Below are positions 27,015 to 37,364 of a DNA stretch of 64,000 nt, one piece after another. Made by a program: the position numbers and the translations under genes. How positions within the stretch are numbered: position 1 is the first letter of the stretch; every line of letters begins with the position of its first letter. Under the pieces are notes generated by a model, which ran no database searches, was not told the origin of the DNA, and was given only the letters and a program-made list of their open reading frames with translations. The DNA lies in NCBI RefSeq assembly GCF_000379425.1, contig NZ_KB902204.1, forward strand, positions 62,001 through 126,000. The letters are read 5' to 3'. The DNA comes from Corynebacterium lubricantis DSM 45231. GTDB lineage: Bacteria > Actinomycetota > Actinomycetes > Mycobacteriales > Mycobacteriaceae.

Positions 27015-27734
27015 CTAGCCTACGTTGCGCGCGCCCAAAACCCCCGTTCCGACACGCACGATATCCGAGCCGTGAGCAATTGCATTTTCGAAATCTCCCG
27101 ACATGCCAGCAGAGAGTACAAGCCGGCGTCCGACCTGCTCACCGAGGCGATCGGCAAGTGCCCTGGCCTCCGCAAACACCTGGCTTGGGTCCGCATCAAG
27201 CGGCGGGACAACCATGATGCCGTCGAAGGAAAGATGCTCGGATTCCTCGATTGCGGCGGCAAGTTCGTCGACATCATCCAGAGGGATTCCCCCACGGGTC
27301 GGATCGTTGTCCATGGACACCTGAGCGAGGCAGCCAAGCACCCCGGAATCGCGGTCTCCGCGCTCGAGCGCAAGGCCCACACCGCGGTCGAGCCCGTGCG
27401 CCAGCTTCACCGAATCCACGGAGTGAACCTGCTTCGCCCAACGCGCGATGGCGTTGGCTTTCTTCGATTGAATTTGGCCGATCATCGCAATGCTTATCGA
27501 CGATTCGCCCGCCTCCTTCAACGCTTCCGCCTTTTGACGGGCTTCCTGCTCGCGGTTCTCCCCTACCAGTGTCACACCGAGCTGGCCCAAGATCACCAGA
27601 TCCTCAACGGGGTGGAACTTCGTCACGGGCAGCAGCGTGACACTTCCCGCTTCCCGTCCGGCTTGGGCCTCGGCGGCGCGGATGCGGGCGGTGACTTGAT
27701 CTAGGTTGGCCTTAATTTCGTCGTAACGCGACAT
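27015..27734 (-). CDS. yggS: YggS family pyridoxal-phosphate homeostasis protein
   Basis: 239 residues. PLP-binding Lys in LLPVTKFHPVED (about residue 38) and the family pattern GENREQEARQK, MIGQIQSKKANAI and SAGMSGDFENAIAHGS. It binds pyridoxal 5'-phosphate and buffers its supply; no catalytic activity is known. Its ATG overlaps the stop of pgeF by one base (TAATG), so the two are translationally coupled. Confidence 0.95.
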   Translation of the reverse strand: MSRYDEIKANLDQVTARIRAAEAQAGREAGSVTLLPVTKFHPVEDLVILGQLGVTLVGENREQEARQKAEALKEAGESSISIAMIGQIQSKKANAIARWAKQVHSVDSVKLAHGLDRGVGLALERGDRDSGVLGCLAQVSMDNDPTRGGIPLDDVDELAAAIEESEHLSFDGIMVVPPLDADPSQVFAEARALADRLGEQVGRRLVLSAGMSGDFENAIAHGSDIVRVGTGVLGARNVG

Positions 27735-28468
27735 TAGTGAGCTGCCTTTCCGGTCAGCCAGACCACTCCGGCTTGGCGGCCGGTGGTGCCTTGGCGACGA
27801 TAGGAGAAGAAGTCCTCGTCGGTGATGGTGTCGCGCGGATCGGCCTCGATGGCCGTGATGCCAAGCGACATGAGCTGGTGGACAAGGCCTGCGCGCACGT
27901 CGATACCCGGTGTGCCCTTTGTGGTCTTCGTCTTGGATCCCGGGAGGTGAGCCTCGACGTCATCGGCCATGTCTTGTGGAACCTCGTAGGACTCGCCGGC
28001 GGCGGCCGGACCGATGAGTACCTGGATGGAGGCGGGCTTCGCGCCAAGTTCCACCATTTTCTCCACGGTTTTGGGGATGATGCCGTTGCGGGCGCCGATG
28101 CGACCGGCGTGGGCCGCGGCGACAACACCGTTGGTGTGGTCGGCCAAGAGGACTGGGGCACAATCGGCGACAAGCACGCAAAGAGCCAAGCCGGGCTGGG
28201 TGGTCACAATCGCGTCGGTGGCTTCGATAGGTTCTGTGACGGGGCCGTCAACGACGGTGACGTTGTTGGTGTGGAGCTGTTCCATCCACACGAAGTGTTC
28301 TTCCGGCAGACCCAACGACTGCGCGAGGCGGGCGCGGTTTGCTCGCACGGCCTCGGGGTCGTCGCCGACGTGACCGCCGAGGTTGAAAGAATCAAAGTGG
28401 GATTGAGAAACCCCGCCTGCACGGGAGGTGAACACCATGCGGACGGGGCGATTTTCTAACTGCGACAT
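27734..28468 (-). CDS. pgeF: Laccase-domain protein PgeF/YfiH family
   Basis: 244 residues. Family motifs: VFTSRAGGVSQSHFDSFNLG, HVGDDPEAVRANRARL, LCVLVADCAPVLLAD and AAHAGRIGARNGI, which supply the His/Cys metal site. Once called polyphenol oxidase; in E. coli PgeF removes L-Ser from misformed UDP-MurNAc-L-Ser, keeping peptidoglycan correct, which suits the location beside ftsZ. Start ATG follows ftsZ by 18 bases. Confidence 0.92.
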   Translation of the reverse strand: MSQLENRPVRMVFTSRAGGVSQSHFDSFNLGGHVGDDPEAVRANRARLAQSLGLPEEHFVWMEQLHTNNVTVVDGPVTEPIEATDAIVTTQPGLALCVLVADCAPVLLADHTNGVVAAAHAGRIGARNGIIPKTVEKMVELGAKPASIQVLIGPAAAGESYEVPQDMADDVEAHLPGSKTKTTKGTPGIDVRAGLVHQLMSLGITAIEADPRDTITDEDFFSYRRQGTTGRQAGVVWLTGKAAH

Positions 28469-28486
28469 ACTCCCAAGGCTAGCGCA

Positions 28487-29713
28487 TTAGCGCATGAAGC
28501 TTGGAACATCCAGATCGTCTTCGTCGTCACCACGGCGAGTGGTGCGCTCTGATTCACGATCGTTGGTGAACAGGCCGGAGCGGGATGGCTCCTCACGGCG
28601 TGGCTCGTAGCGGTGACGTGCGGCTGGTTCGGGCGCGCGCTGCTCGTTATCGTCGCGGGAGCGCTCGTCGAAAAGCGAACCGCGCGAAGGCGCCGGCGTT
28701 GCTGCCTCGGAGACCGGAGCTGGCTTCTCCTCTGGGGTGTTGGAGTAATCGGAGACGAGCGCGTTGGCTTTCTCGTCGAAGCCGGTGGCGATGATGGTCA
28801 CGCGGACTTCGTCGCCCAGGTTGTCATCGATGATGGTGCCGAAGATGATGTTGGCATCGTCGTCAGCCTTTTCCTCAACGATGGAGGCGGCGTTGTTGAC
28901 TTCCATCAGGCCGAGGTCGGAGCCGCCCGCGACGGAGATCAGCACGCCCTTCGCGCCTTCCATGGTGGACTCGAGCAGTGGCGAGTTGATCGCCTGCTGG
29001 GTTGCAGTCATGACGCGGTCGTCGCCGCGGGAAGAACCCACGCCCATGAGTGCGGAGCCTGCATCAGCCATGACGGAGCGGACGTCGGCAAAGTCGACGT
29101 TGATCATGCCCGGGATGGTGATCAGGTTGGTAATGCCCTGGACACCGTTGTAGAGCACTTCGTCGGCTGCGCGGAACGCTTCCATCATGGACAGTTCCTG
29201 GTCGCCGAGCTGTAGGAGGCGATCGTTAGGAATGACGATGACGGTGTCACAGACTTCCTTGAGGTTTTCAATACCCTCCATTGCCTGGCGGGTGCGACGC
29301 TTGCCCTCAAAAGAGAAAGGACGGGTGACAACGCCGATGGTCAGCGCGCCCATCTTCTTTGCAATGCCTGCGACAACAGGTGCTGCACCGGTACCGGTGC
29401 CGCCGCCCTCGCCTGCGGTAACGAAGACCATGTCGGAGCCCTTGAGGGATTCCTCAATCTCGGACTTGTGGTCCTCAGCCGAAGTACGGCCTACCTCTGG
29501 GTTAGCGCCGGCACCGAGGCCGCGGGTGGCCTCGCGTCCGATGTCGAGCTTGGTGTCTGCATCGGTGAACAGCAGTGCCTGGGAGTCGGTGTTGATGGCC
29601 ACAAATTCAACACCTTTGAGGCCCTCTTCGATCATGCGGTTGACCGCATTGACGCCACCGCCGCCAACACCGACGACGCGGATCATGGCGAGGTAGTTGT
29701 TCGGGGAAGTCAT
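28487..29713 (-). CDS. ftsZ: Cell division GTPase FtsZ
   Basis: 408 residues from ATG 29713, with GGCGAG nine bases upstream; an in-frame TTG at 29734 is less likely. GTP-binding loops are visible in [15 protein letters not shown] and the tubulin signature [10 protein letters not shown]. The T7 loop [12 protein letters not shown] supplies catalytic aspartates. An acidic, charged linker ends in the peptide [10 protein letters not shown], which binds SepF. It forms the Z-ring that directs septum synthesis. Confidence 0.98.
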   Translation of the reverse strand: MTSPNNYLAMIRVVGVGGGGVNAVNRMIEEGLKGVEFVAINTDSQALLFTDADTKLDIGREATRGLGAGANPEVGRTSAEDHKSEIEESLKGSDMVFVTAGEGGGTGTGAAPVVAGIAKKMGALTIGVVTRPFSFEGKRRTRQAMEGIENLKEVCDTVIVIPNDRLLQLGDQELSMMEAFRAADEVLYNGVQGITNLITIPGMINVDFADVRSVMADAGSALMGVGSSRGDDRVMTATQQAINSPLLESTMEGAKGVLISVAGGSDLGLMEVNNAASIVEEKADDDANIIFGTIIDDNLGDEVRVTIIATGFDEKANALVSDYSNTPEEKPAPVSEAATPAPSRGSLFDERSRDDNEQRAPEPAARHRYEPRREEPSRSGLFTNDRESERTTRRGDDEDDLDVPSFMR

Positions 29714-29890
29714 ATGTAAATGCTCGCCTTTCAATTGTGTAGAGAGAGTTTCAGTCGCAGTTACTTGTGTTATCCATATTGGGCCACAGCGAGCAAAAAA
29801 GTGAGTTAATTTTCGCGGCGTGTCGGTACCCTCAACCTTAACTTTAGGGTTATGGCCTGCGGTTATGCAGGTGACAGCGGTGCGATGCGC

Positions 29891-30568
29891 CTAGCGCACA
29901 CCAATTTGTGAAGGATTCGAAATATCAAATTCTTGGCCTTCACGTCCCAGCACCGTATCAAGGGCCAAAGCCTTGTCGTGGTTGTCCTCAGACGCGCCCC
30001 ACACGACCTGACGACCATCGTTTAACGCAACAATAAAACGATACGGCCCCTCGGCCTCGATGGCAGAAATCTGGGTGCGCGTCTCCGTGCTTATCGACGA
30101 GGCGATCTCCACCGCACTAATCCGCGCAGCTTCATCGCCGCGGGCGCTGCCGGTAATTTCCACTGCTTCTTGGGGTGGCTCCTCGATGGCGAACTCGCTG
30201 CCAGCTTGGTTGAGCAGATGGGGCCCGTCGCCCTCGCGGGTAAAGGCGACGGCTTCATGCTCGGTCACTTCTACCTTCAATGAGGACGGCCAGCCCCGCT
30301 TCACAGTCACCGTGCGCACCCAGGGCAAGGCAACAACCTGACGCGCGGCTTGCTCCACGTTGACCTGTGCAAGGATTTGGCCTTCGGCCACGTTGGTCGC
30401 CTCAATGACTTGCTCGGTAGTGACGTGTTTGTTGCCCTCTACCTCGTACTGCCGGACAGAGAACGCAGGCGTGAAGTACACGACAGCGCTTAAAATCACG
30501 GCGATGATTGCGACAACCGCCACGCTGATCCACACGGTGCGGGCAGAAATCCTTTCAAAAATACGCAT
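29891..30568 (-). CDS. ftsQ: Cell division protein FtsQ
   Basis: 225 residues with a short cytoplasmic N-terminus, one membrane helix (about 13-32) and the POTRA domain (about 35-105: FSVRQYEVEGNKHVTTEQV, LPWVRTVTVKRGWPSSLKV). A FtsQ-type beta domain follows. It links divisome assembly to septal synthesis. It starts five bases after murC ends. The 177 bp between ftsQ and ftsZ hold A/T-rich promoter-like sequence, consistent with separate ftsZ promoters. Confidence 0.95.
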   Translation of the reverse strand: MRIFERISARTVWISVAVVAIIAVILSAVVYFTPAFSVRQYEVEGNKHVTTEQVIEATNVAEGQILAQVNVEQAARQVVALPWVRTVTVKRGWPSSLKVEVTEHEAVAFTREGDGPHLLNQAGSEFAIEEPPQEAVEITGSARGDEAARISAVEIASSISTETRTQISAIEAEGPYRFIVALNDGRQVVWGASEDNHDKALALDTVLGREGQEFDISNPSQIGVR

Positions 30569-30573
30569 AAAAA

Positions 30574-32043
30574 CTATTCCGCTAACGCGTCGAGGATTTC
30601 GTCGGCCAACATGGTCACGGAACCTGCGCCCATGGTCAACACAATGTCACCAGGACGAGTCAGCCGCTTGACTGTCTGAGGGGCCGCCGAGAAGTCCTTT
30701 TCAAAGACTGCGTTTTCGGGAGCCAAGGTCATCTTGTCCACGATGATGCGCGAATCAACCCCTTCGACGGGGGCCTCACGCGCACCGAAGATGTCCAAGA
30801 CCACGGCTGCATCGGCCAGCGATAAAGCTTCCGCAAACTCACCCGCGAACTCCATCGTGCGCGAGTAGAGGTGCGGCTGGAAGCACACCACCACGCGTGA
30901 TCCGCTGCCTTCGGCTTCGACCTTTTCACCTGCTGCGCCCAAAACAGCAGCGACCTCGGTGGGATGGTGCGCGTAATCGTCGTAGACGCGAGTACCTGCA
31001 TACTCACCCTCGGCGACGTCGCCTCGGTATTCAAAACGCCGACGCACACCGGTGAATTCACCTAGCCCGGTCGCCAGACGCCGCGGATCCGCGTCTGCGA
31101 GAACTCCCGCCAGCAGAGCTGCCGCGGAGTTCAGCACCATGTGGCGCCCAGGGATAGCGAGTGAGTAGGACAAGGCGACAGTCGGGGTGACGGTGCGCAG
31201 GTCGACCGTTACTTCTGTGGCGGTTGCCTGCACATCCTCTTCGGTAATGACTACCCCGGCGGTGATATCGCTATGGCGCTCACATGCTTCCAGCGTGCCG
31301 TAGCCGAGCACGTTGATGCCGCGGTTTTGGGCGTTGCGACCGCATTCGGCCGCGTGATCGTCGTCAAGGCAGACAACCAAGTGCCCGTCGGGGCTGACTC
31401 GGTCAGCGAACTCGTCAAAGACCTGGAAGTAAGCCTCCGGGCTGCCGAAATAATCAAGGTGATCCGGTTCGATATTTGTGATCACCGCGATGTCGGGCTG
31501 GTAACGCAACAGTGAGGCATCCGATTCGTCGGCCTCCGCAATAAACGCGGACCCCGTGCCGTGGTGGGCGTTCGTGCCCGCGCGATTGAGCTGACCACCG
31601 ATGGCGAAGGAGGGATCTTCGCCCGCGGCCTGAAACGCCACGACCGCCATAGAGGTCGACGACGTCTTGCCGTGAGTTCCCGCGAAAAGCACCTGGGTGT
31701 AGCCATCCATGAGCTCAGCCAAGAGATCCGAGCGGCGAATCACGGGAATGTTTTCCTCTGCCGCGCGAGCCAGTTCGGGGTTGTCCTTGGGAATCGCCGC
31801 GAAGCTAGTCACTACGACCGTGGGCAGCTCCCCTGCCTGCTCTAGATTCTTCGCGTCGTGGCCGATCGCGACTTTTGCTCCCATGGTCACCAGCGCACGC
31901 ACCGGACGTGAGTTCTTCACGTCCGAGCCCGTGACAACGCTGCCCCGGTTCAAGAGGATCCGAGCCACACCCGACATGCCGGAGCCGCCAATACCAATGA
32001 GGTGCACTCGGCTGAGATCAATAGGAGTATTGCTAGAGCTCAC
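30574..32043 (-). CDS. murC: UDP-N-acetylmuramate-L-alanine ligase
   Basis: 489 residues from GTG 32043, with AAGGAG upstream. Contains the N-terminal UDP-binding motif [20 protein letters not shown] loop [13 protein letters not shown] and the Mur ligase central and C-terminal domains ([11 protein letters not shown]). It adds the first alanine to UDP-MurNAc in the cytoplasm. Normal length for the family. Confidence 0.97.
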   Translation of the reverse strand: MSSSNTPIDLSRVHLIGIGGSGMSGVARILLNRGSVVTGSDVKNSRPVRALVTMGAKVAIGHDAKNLEQAGELPTVVVTSFAAIPKDNPELARAAEENIPVIRRSDLLAELMDGYTQVLFAGTHGKTSSTSMAVVAFQAAGEDPSFAIGGQLNRAGTNAHHGTGSAFIAEADESDASLLRYQPDIAVITNIEPDHLDYFGSPEAYFQVFDEFADRVSPDGHLVVCLDDDHAAECGRNAQNRGINVLGYGTLEACERHSDITAGVVITEEDVQATATEVTVDLRTVTPTVALSYSLAIPGRHMVLNSAAALLAGVLADADPRRLATGLGEFTGVRRRFEYRGDVAEGEYAGTRVYDDYAHHPTEVAAVLGAAGEKVEAEGSGSRVVVCFQPHLYSRTMEFAGEFAEALSLADAAVVLDIFGAREAPVEGVDSRIIVDKMTLAPENAVFEKDFSAAPQTVKRLTRPGDIVLTMGAGSVTMLADEILDALAE

Positions 32044-32117
32044 GTTGGGATTCTCCTTGGTAGGTAGCTGTTTAGTACTTAGCTGATGTTGATTCTATTG
32101 TGTCAGAACGGACGAAG

Positions 32118-33206
32118 TTACTTGCTTTGTGCAGCGTCCATGACGCGGCGCGCAAGAGTATCGGCGACGTTGCCTGCCCCGCTATCTGCCAACGCCACGC
32201 GCATCTTGTTGTACGTCTGCTCGTCGGAAAGTATTTCTACGACATTTTCTACCAGCACATCGGCAGTCAGAGCGGCGTCATCGATCATGCGTGCGGCTCC
32301 GGCCTCAACCAGATGCTTCGAGTTCAGGCCCTGCTCGCCGTTGCCGTGTGGCAGCGGGACATAAATGGCGGGCACTCCCGCGGCGGCATTTTCGGCCACG
32401 GTCATCGCACCCGAACGACAAATCACGAGATCGGCGACTGCAAGAGCTGCCGACATATCGTCAATATAGGGCACTGCCACATAATTCTCATGCGGCTCTG
32501 GCGCGTCATTCTTGCGACCATAGGCATGCAACACTTGGTAGCCTGCAGAGGTCAACTGCTCAATGCTTTCCTCAATCGCGGTATTGAGGCTGACGGCACC
32601 TTGGGAGCCGCCCGTGACCAAGATGGTCTTCTTTTCCGGATCGAGGTTCCAGGTGGCGTAGCCGCGGCGCGCCTTTTCTCCATCGTCGTCGGCGCCGACG
32701 GATTGGCGCACCGGAATACCCACGACCTCGCCCTTCATGCCGGAATTAGCAACGGCGTTGAATCCGGTCCCGCCGAGGCGCACGCCAAGTTTGTTGGCCA
32801 CACCTGCCAGCGCATTGGATTCGAGGACAAAAATCGGCAAACGCAACGACGCAGCGGCCATGTAGGCCGACGCCGAGACGTACCCGCCGGTACCAAAAAC
32901 AACGTCTGCCCCCGCGTTCTTCATCGCTTTGCGAGCCTGCCCCACCGACTTGATCACTTTAAAGGGCAGCGCCAGAAGCTTCAGCGGTTGCTTACGTGGC
33001 ACTGGCACCGGATCGATCAGTTCGAGAGTGAATCCGCGAGCGGGCACGATCGACGTTTCTAATCCCTTGGGAGTACCCAGCGCAATGACATTCGCACCAT
33101 AGTTGTCCCGCAGAACCTCGCCTACCGCGAGCGCCGGTTCAATATGGCCTGCTGTGCCACCTCCAGCGAGCACGACGGTAGTTGATGCGGAGTTGTCTCG
33201 GGCCAT
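32118..33206 (-). CDS. murG: Undecaprenyl-PP-MurNAc-pentapeptide GlcNAc transferase
   Basis: 362 residues with GGGTAGHIEPALAVGE (the glycine-rich loop), VTGGSQGAVSLN and the UDP-binding region CRSGAMTVAENAAAGVPAIYVP. A GT28 enzyme converting lipid I to lipid II at the inner face of the membrane. It lies after ftsW with 47 bases between them, and a good Shine-Dalgarno (GAAGGTGAGG) precedes it. Confidence 0.97.
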   Translation of the reverse strand: MARDNSASTTVVLAGGGTAGHIEPALAVGEVLRDNYGANVIALGTPKGLETSIVPARGFTLELIDPVPVPRKQPLKLLALPFKVIKSVGQARKAMKNAGADVVFGTGGYVSASAYMAAASLRLPIFVLESNALAGVANKLGVRLGGTGFNAVANSGMKGEVVGIPVRQSVGADDDGEKARRGYATWNLDPEKKTILVTGGSQGAVSLNTAIEESIEQLTSAGYQVLHAYGRKNDAPEPHENYVAVPYIDDMSAALAVADLVICRSGAMTVAENAAAGVPAIYVPLPHGNGEQGLNSKHLVEAGAARMIDDAALTADVLVENVVEILSDEQTYNKMRVALADSGAGNVADTLARRVMDAAQSK

Positions 33207-33253
33207 GGGTGTGCCTCACCTTCTCAAAGTCAGCTATCAGGGGGAAAGTTCTA

Positions 33254-34789
33254 TTATCGCCTATCGCGCCGGCGATCTCTGCGATCAACGCTCGCTGACG
33301 GTGCGCGGCGAGGGCGATCCGTTTGGCGGCGCTGTGAGGCGGTGGGCACGGAACGTCGCGGTGCTTCACGACGATCGACTGTGGACGTCCGCTGGCGTGG
33401 CGAATTGCGCCGTGCTGTGACCGGTTGACCATAGCGACTCGTCTGATCGTCGTGCGGTGTGCGGCCGGTGTGGCCCTTGTCGTCGGATTTCTTCTTCTTG
33501 CCTGCGTTTGGCACGTAGGGCTGTGGCTCTGGCACAGCGAGCATCCGGTCAAAGAAGGGACGACCTTGGTTTTGCATCGAGGAGATTGCATCAGGTTCGT
33601 GCCGAGCAACCGAGGCCAGGATACCCATGGACCCGATGGTGATAATCGCCGAAGTACCACCCGCCGAAATCATGGGCAGCTGGATGCCTGTTACCGGCAG
33701 CAATCCCACAACATATCCAATATTGATGAATGCCTGCGAGACCACACCCGCTGTCAGCGTGGCGGCCATCAGTGATTGGAATTGTGTTTGGGCGCGACGT
33801 GCTGCCCGGAAGCCGAACCAGCACAGACCGAAGAACAAGGCGATGACGAGCACTCCGCCCCACAACCCGAGCTCTTCCCCAATGACGGCAAAGATGAAGT
33901 CGTTTTTAGCTTCAGGCAGGTAGAACCATTTTGCGCGGGACTGGCCAAGACCGACACCGAACCAGGATCCGTCCGCCAAGGACAAGAATCCCTGGTAGGT
34001 CTGATAGCCGCTGCCTTGGGTGTCGCTGATATTTCCGGTCAAAGCGTCAAAGAATGTGTGGAAACGCTCTGAACGGAAACCTCCGCTGACAAACACGAAG
34101 CCCATCATCAGCACAGCGAAACCGACCACTACCCAGACAAAGCCCCATGGGATGCCTGCAAAAATCAGCAACACACCGACGACGATGCCGAACGAGACGG
34201 CCATACCCAGGTCGCCCTGGGCCGCAATGAGAATAAACGACAAACCGGCAATCAGGCAGAACGGCAGATAGCCGTTATTCCAGGACCAGATCCTGCTGGG
34301 GTTCTTATTTGCCAGGATGCTTGCGCCCCAGATCGCGATGGCGACCTTGGCAAACTCTGAGGGCTGGATTTGCACACCGAACAGTGGCAGCCACGACTGG
34401 GAGCCGACGGTTTCGCGACCGGTGCCCATCGGTGTAAGCACCAAAATCAGCAGGAGGAGTGCGACCCCCATGATGAGCATGGACCATTTCTGCAGATGTT
34501 CGGGGGAAAAGCGCAGCATCACCCAAAACACCACCAACCCGGCCAGCACCATCACGGCCTGCCTCAGTGGCTGTGCCCAGACGTTGTCGTTTTCAAATAC
34601 AGACATCGACATCGACGAGCTGGTCACCATGACTACGCCGAGTGCGGCGAGTACTAGCACGATCGTTCTGATCATGGAATAGTCCAGCAATGGCTGGCTA
34701 TTCATCCACTCCGTGGCCTTATGCAAGGCCTGGGTGACGCGCGAACGCGCCGGAGCCTGCTGAGTCGGACGATCGCGTGTAGTGGTCAT
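33254..34789 (-). CDS. ftsW: SEDS peptidoglycan glycosyltransferase FtsW
   Basis: 511 residues with about ten membrane helices. Family motifs include LQPSEFAKVAIAIWGASIL (here IQPSEFAKVA), AQGDLGMAVSFGIVVG, AKNDFIFAVIGEELG and GIQLPMISAGGTSAI. It polymerises lipid II at the septum with the transpeptidase FtsI. The C-terminal 110 residues are a basic, Arg/Ser-rich cytoplasmic tail (RRSVPTASQRRQTDRPRR), a common actinobacterial extension. Starts six bases after murD. Confidence 0.96.
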   Translation of the reverse strand: MTTTRDRPTQQAPARSRVTQALHKATEWMNSQPLLDYSMIRTIVLVLAALGVVMVTSSSMSMSVFENDNVWAQPLRQAVMVLAGLVVFWVMLRFSPEHLQKWSMLIMGVALLLLILVLTPMGTGRETVGSQSWLPLFGVQIQPSEFAKVAIAIWGASILANKNPSRIWSWNNGYLPFCLIAGLSFILIAAQGDLGMAVSFGIVVGVLLIFAGIPWGFVWVVVGFAVLMMGFVFVSGGFRSERFHTFFDALTGNISDTQGSGYQTYQGFLSLADGSWFGVGLGQSRAKWFYLPEAKNDFIFAVIGEELGLWGGVLVIALFFGLCWFGFRAARRAQTQFQSLMAATLTAGVVSQAFINIGYVVGLLPVTGIQLPMISAGGTSAIITIGSMGILASVARHEPDAISSMQNQGRPFFDRMLAVPEPQPYVPNAGKKKKSDDKGHTGRTPHDDQTSRYGQPVTARRNSPRQRTSTVDRREAPRRSVPTASQRRQTDRPRRAPSASVDRRDRRRDRR

Positions 34790-34794
34790 GGGGC

Positions 34795-36252
34795 TTACCC
34801 TTCTTGAAAGTTCTCTTGTTCGGGTGTCGGGATAATGGCGTGAGTTCTCGCCGCCCTGGCAAAAATATCACCGCGCTGCGACATCCCCGTATACATATCG
34901 AGGCTGGCGGCTGCTGGAGCTAGGAGCACGGAATCGCCGGGGCGAACTTGCCCAGCGACATAGGAGACGACATCATCCATGGCCTCGTCGGGGTCCTGGG
35001 ACTGCGTGACAAACACGGGGACCTCTGGGGCGAGCCGGGCGAAGGAATCGGCGATGATGTCTTTGTCTTCTCCAAGAATGCCCACTGCCCGGAATTGCTC
35101 GCGGTGCGCCAGGATCAATCCGTCAACGCTGGCGCCCTTGAGCTGTCCGCCGGCGATCCAGGCGACGGTGCCTGCCCCTTCGAGTGCTGAGTGAGCAGCG
35201 TGTGGGTTTGTAGCCTTGGAGTTATCCACCCATGCCACATCACCTGCACGGTGTACTACAGTGCCGCGGTGCCCGTCCACGTGGAAGTTCCGCAGCGCAT
35301 TCGCGATATCGTCGGAGGTGGCACCCTGGCTGCGTGCCACGGCCGACGCCGCGAGTGCATCCAGGATTCCTGCTTGACCCGCGGGCTCAATGCCTGCTGC
35401 GGGAGCCAAACGTGTTGCTGGTTCGTTCCAGTTTTCGCCCCAAGCCTCGACGAGGAAGTCGTCGACAACTCCGTAGTCTCCCGAGGCTGGTTCGCCGAGA
35501 GTAAAACCAATGATGTCGTCGCGCCCTGTTGCCTGGACCTGGGTGCGCACCTCGGCGTCGTCGATACCCGCGACTGCGACCGGTGCCTGAAATACTTTCG
35601 CTTTTGCCTTCGCGTATTCCTCGAAGGATCCGTGCCAATCGATGTGATCATCGGCGAGGTTGAGCAAGACGCCGGCATCGGGGACGAGTTGGCTTGACCA
35701 ATGGAGTTGGAAGCTGGAGAGTTCAGCAACCAAGATATCCACTCGTTCTGGGTCGATCAGCGCATCCGAAATGGCCACGCCGATATTGCCACAGGCCTCG
35801 GCACGCAATCCGGTGTGTAGACCGGTCTCTTTCATCATTGCGGTGAGCATGCCGGTGGTGGTGGTTTTGCCGTTCGTGCCGGTGACCACTAACCAGGTTC
35901 GGGGCGCACCGAATACCTCTGCCCGATCGAGGCGGAAGCACAGCTCGACGTCTCCGATGACTTCAACGCCGGCTTGCTGCGCAGCAACCAGCAGCGATGT
36001 GTCCGGCCGCCACCCCGGAGAGGTGACGACGAGAGAAAACTCGGACACCCGTGCTTGCGCATCAGCCACCGACAATGTGGTGGCCCCGGTGAGCTTCTCC
36101 ACATTGTCGCGGTTGATCTCGTTGTCGTCGGCGACGGTGGTGTTCGCGTTGAGTCCGCGGAGCAGTTTCGCCGCACCGAGGCCGGATACTCCGGCGCCAG
36201 CGACGAGGATGGGTCCGCGAAGAAACTCGGGGATCAGAGCCATATCTGTCAT
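34795..36252 (-). CDS. murD: UDP-N-acetylmuramoyl-alanine-D-glutamate ligase
   Basis: 485 residues from ATG 36252, which shares a base with the mraY stop (TAATG); the frame is open to 36282 inside mraY. Contains ILVAGAGVSGLGAAK, ATP loop VVTGTNGKTTTTGML and central domain NLADDHIDWHGSFEEYAKAK with DNSKATNPHAA. Adds D-glutamate to UDP-MurNAc-Ala. Confidence 0.97.
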   Translation of the reverse strand: MTDMALIPEFLRGPILVAGAGVSGLGAAKLLRGLNANTTVADDNEINRDNVEKLTGATTLSVADAQARVSEFSLVVTSPGWRPDTSLLVAAQQAGVEVIGDVELCFRLDRAEVFGAPRTWLVVTGTNGKTTTTGMLTAMMKETGLHTGLRAEACGNIGVAISDALIDPERVDILVAELSSFQLHWSSQLVPDAGVLLNLADDHIDWHGSFEEYAKAKAKVFQAPVAVAGIDDAEVRTQVQATGRDDIIGFTLGEPASGDYGVVDDFLVEAWGENWNEPATRLAPAAGIEPAGQAGILDALAASAVARSQGATSDDIANALRNFHVDGHRGTVVHRAGDVAWVDNSKATNPHAAHSALEGAGTVAWIAGGQLKGASVDGLILAHREQFRAVGILGEDKDIIADSFARLAPEVPVFVTQSQDPDEAMDDVVSYVAGQVRPGDSVLLAPAAASLDMYTGMSQRGDIFARAARTHAIIPTPEQENFQEG

Positions 36253-37358
36253 TACAAGGTCACTCCCGAAGTGGTAAACCATTCCGCGTAGAAGATGGCC
36301 AAGCCGATAGCTGCCGCGATGCCTGTGATCAGCCAGAAACGAATCACAACTGTGGTCTCTGCCCAGCCACCATTTTCAAAGTGGTGGTGGAACGGTGCCA
36401 TGCGGAAGACACGCTTTCCTGTGGTCTTGAAGGCCGTCACCTGGATCACCACGGACGCAGCTTCCATCACGAAGAGTGCGCCGATGATGACCATGAGCAG
36501 TTCGGTATGGCTTGCTACCGACAGGCCAGCAACCAGACCACCGAGTGCCAGGGAGCCGGTATCGCCCATGAAGATCTTTGCTGGGGAGGCGTTCCACCAC
36601 AAGAAGCCCGCGCAGGCGCCCATGCCAGCGGCTGCCAGTACGGCGAGATCCAGCGGGTCGCGCACGTTGTAGCAGCCGGGCTCGGCTGCAACGGAACAGG
36701 AATTCCGGAATTGCCAAAACGTGATCAAGGTGTATGCACCCATGACCAACGTGGTGGAACCTGCGGCCAGGCCGTCGAGGCCGTCGGTGAGGTTCACCGC
36801 GTTCGACCAAGCAGCAATAATCAAGTAGATGAAGACAAGGAAAATGATCGTGCCGATAATTCCGCCACCGACCGCAAGGTCAAGGGTCGGAATGTCGCGG
36901 ACGAAGCTCAGCATCGTCGAGCCTGGGGTCTGTCCGTTCTCGTTCGGGAACTGCAGAATTAAGAAGCCGAAAACGAGTGCGATCACCAGCTGCGACACTA
37001 ATTTTGCTGTCTTATTCAGGCCGAGGTTTCGGCCCTTGAACAGCTTGATGAAGTCATCGGCGAAACCGACGCCACCAAGTGCCAGGGTCAGGCCGAGGAT
37101 GATCCAACCCGAGGCCGTGAATCCGCCTCGCCCGACCGCCATGGACCAGAAACCTGCTGCCAGGTAGGCCACGGTAATGCCGAGCAAAATTGCTATGCCG
37201 CCCATCGTGGGTGTGCCACGCTTGCGCATATGTGAGCGCGGGCCGTCTTCGCGGATCTCCTGGCCGATGCCTTCGGCGGAGAAGTACTTAATTAGGAGTG
37301 GCGTGGTGAAAATGGACACCAGGAAGCTGACGACTCCAGCAATGATAATTTGTGTCAC
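36252..37358 (-). CDS. mraY: Phospho-MurNAc-pentapeptide transferase
   Basis: 368 residues from GTG 37358 with AAGGTAG upstream. Ten membrane helices with [23 protein letters not shown] (the acidic active-site pair), [15 protein letters not shown] and the C-terminal APFHHHFE. It moves phospho-MurNAc-pentapeptide to undecaprenyl phosphate, making lipid I. Confidence 0.98.
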   Translation of the reverse strand: MTQIIIAGVVSFLVSIFTTPLLIKYFSAEGIGQEIREDGPRSHMRKRGTPTMGGIAILLGITVAYLAAGFWSMAVGRGGFTASGWIILGLTLALGGVGFADDFIKLFKGRNLGLNKTAKLVSQLVIALVFGFLILQFPNENGQTPGSTMLSFVRDIPTLDLAVGGGIIGTIIFLVFIYLIIAAWSNAVNLTDGLDGLAAGSTTLVMGAYTLITFWQFRNSCSVAAEPGCYNVRDPLDLAVLAAAGMGACAGFLWWNASPAKIFMGDTGSLALGGLVAGLSVASHTELLMVIIGALFVMEAASVVIQVTAFKTTGKRVFRMAPFHHHFENGGWAETTVVIRFWLITGIAAAIGLAIFYAEWFTTSGVTL

Positions 37359-37364
37359 GACAAT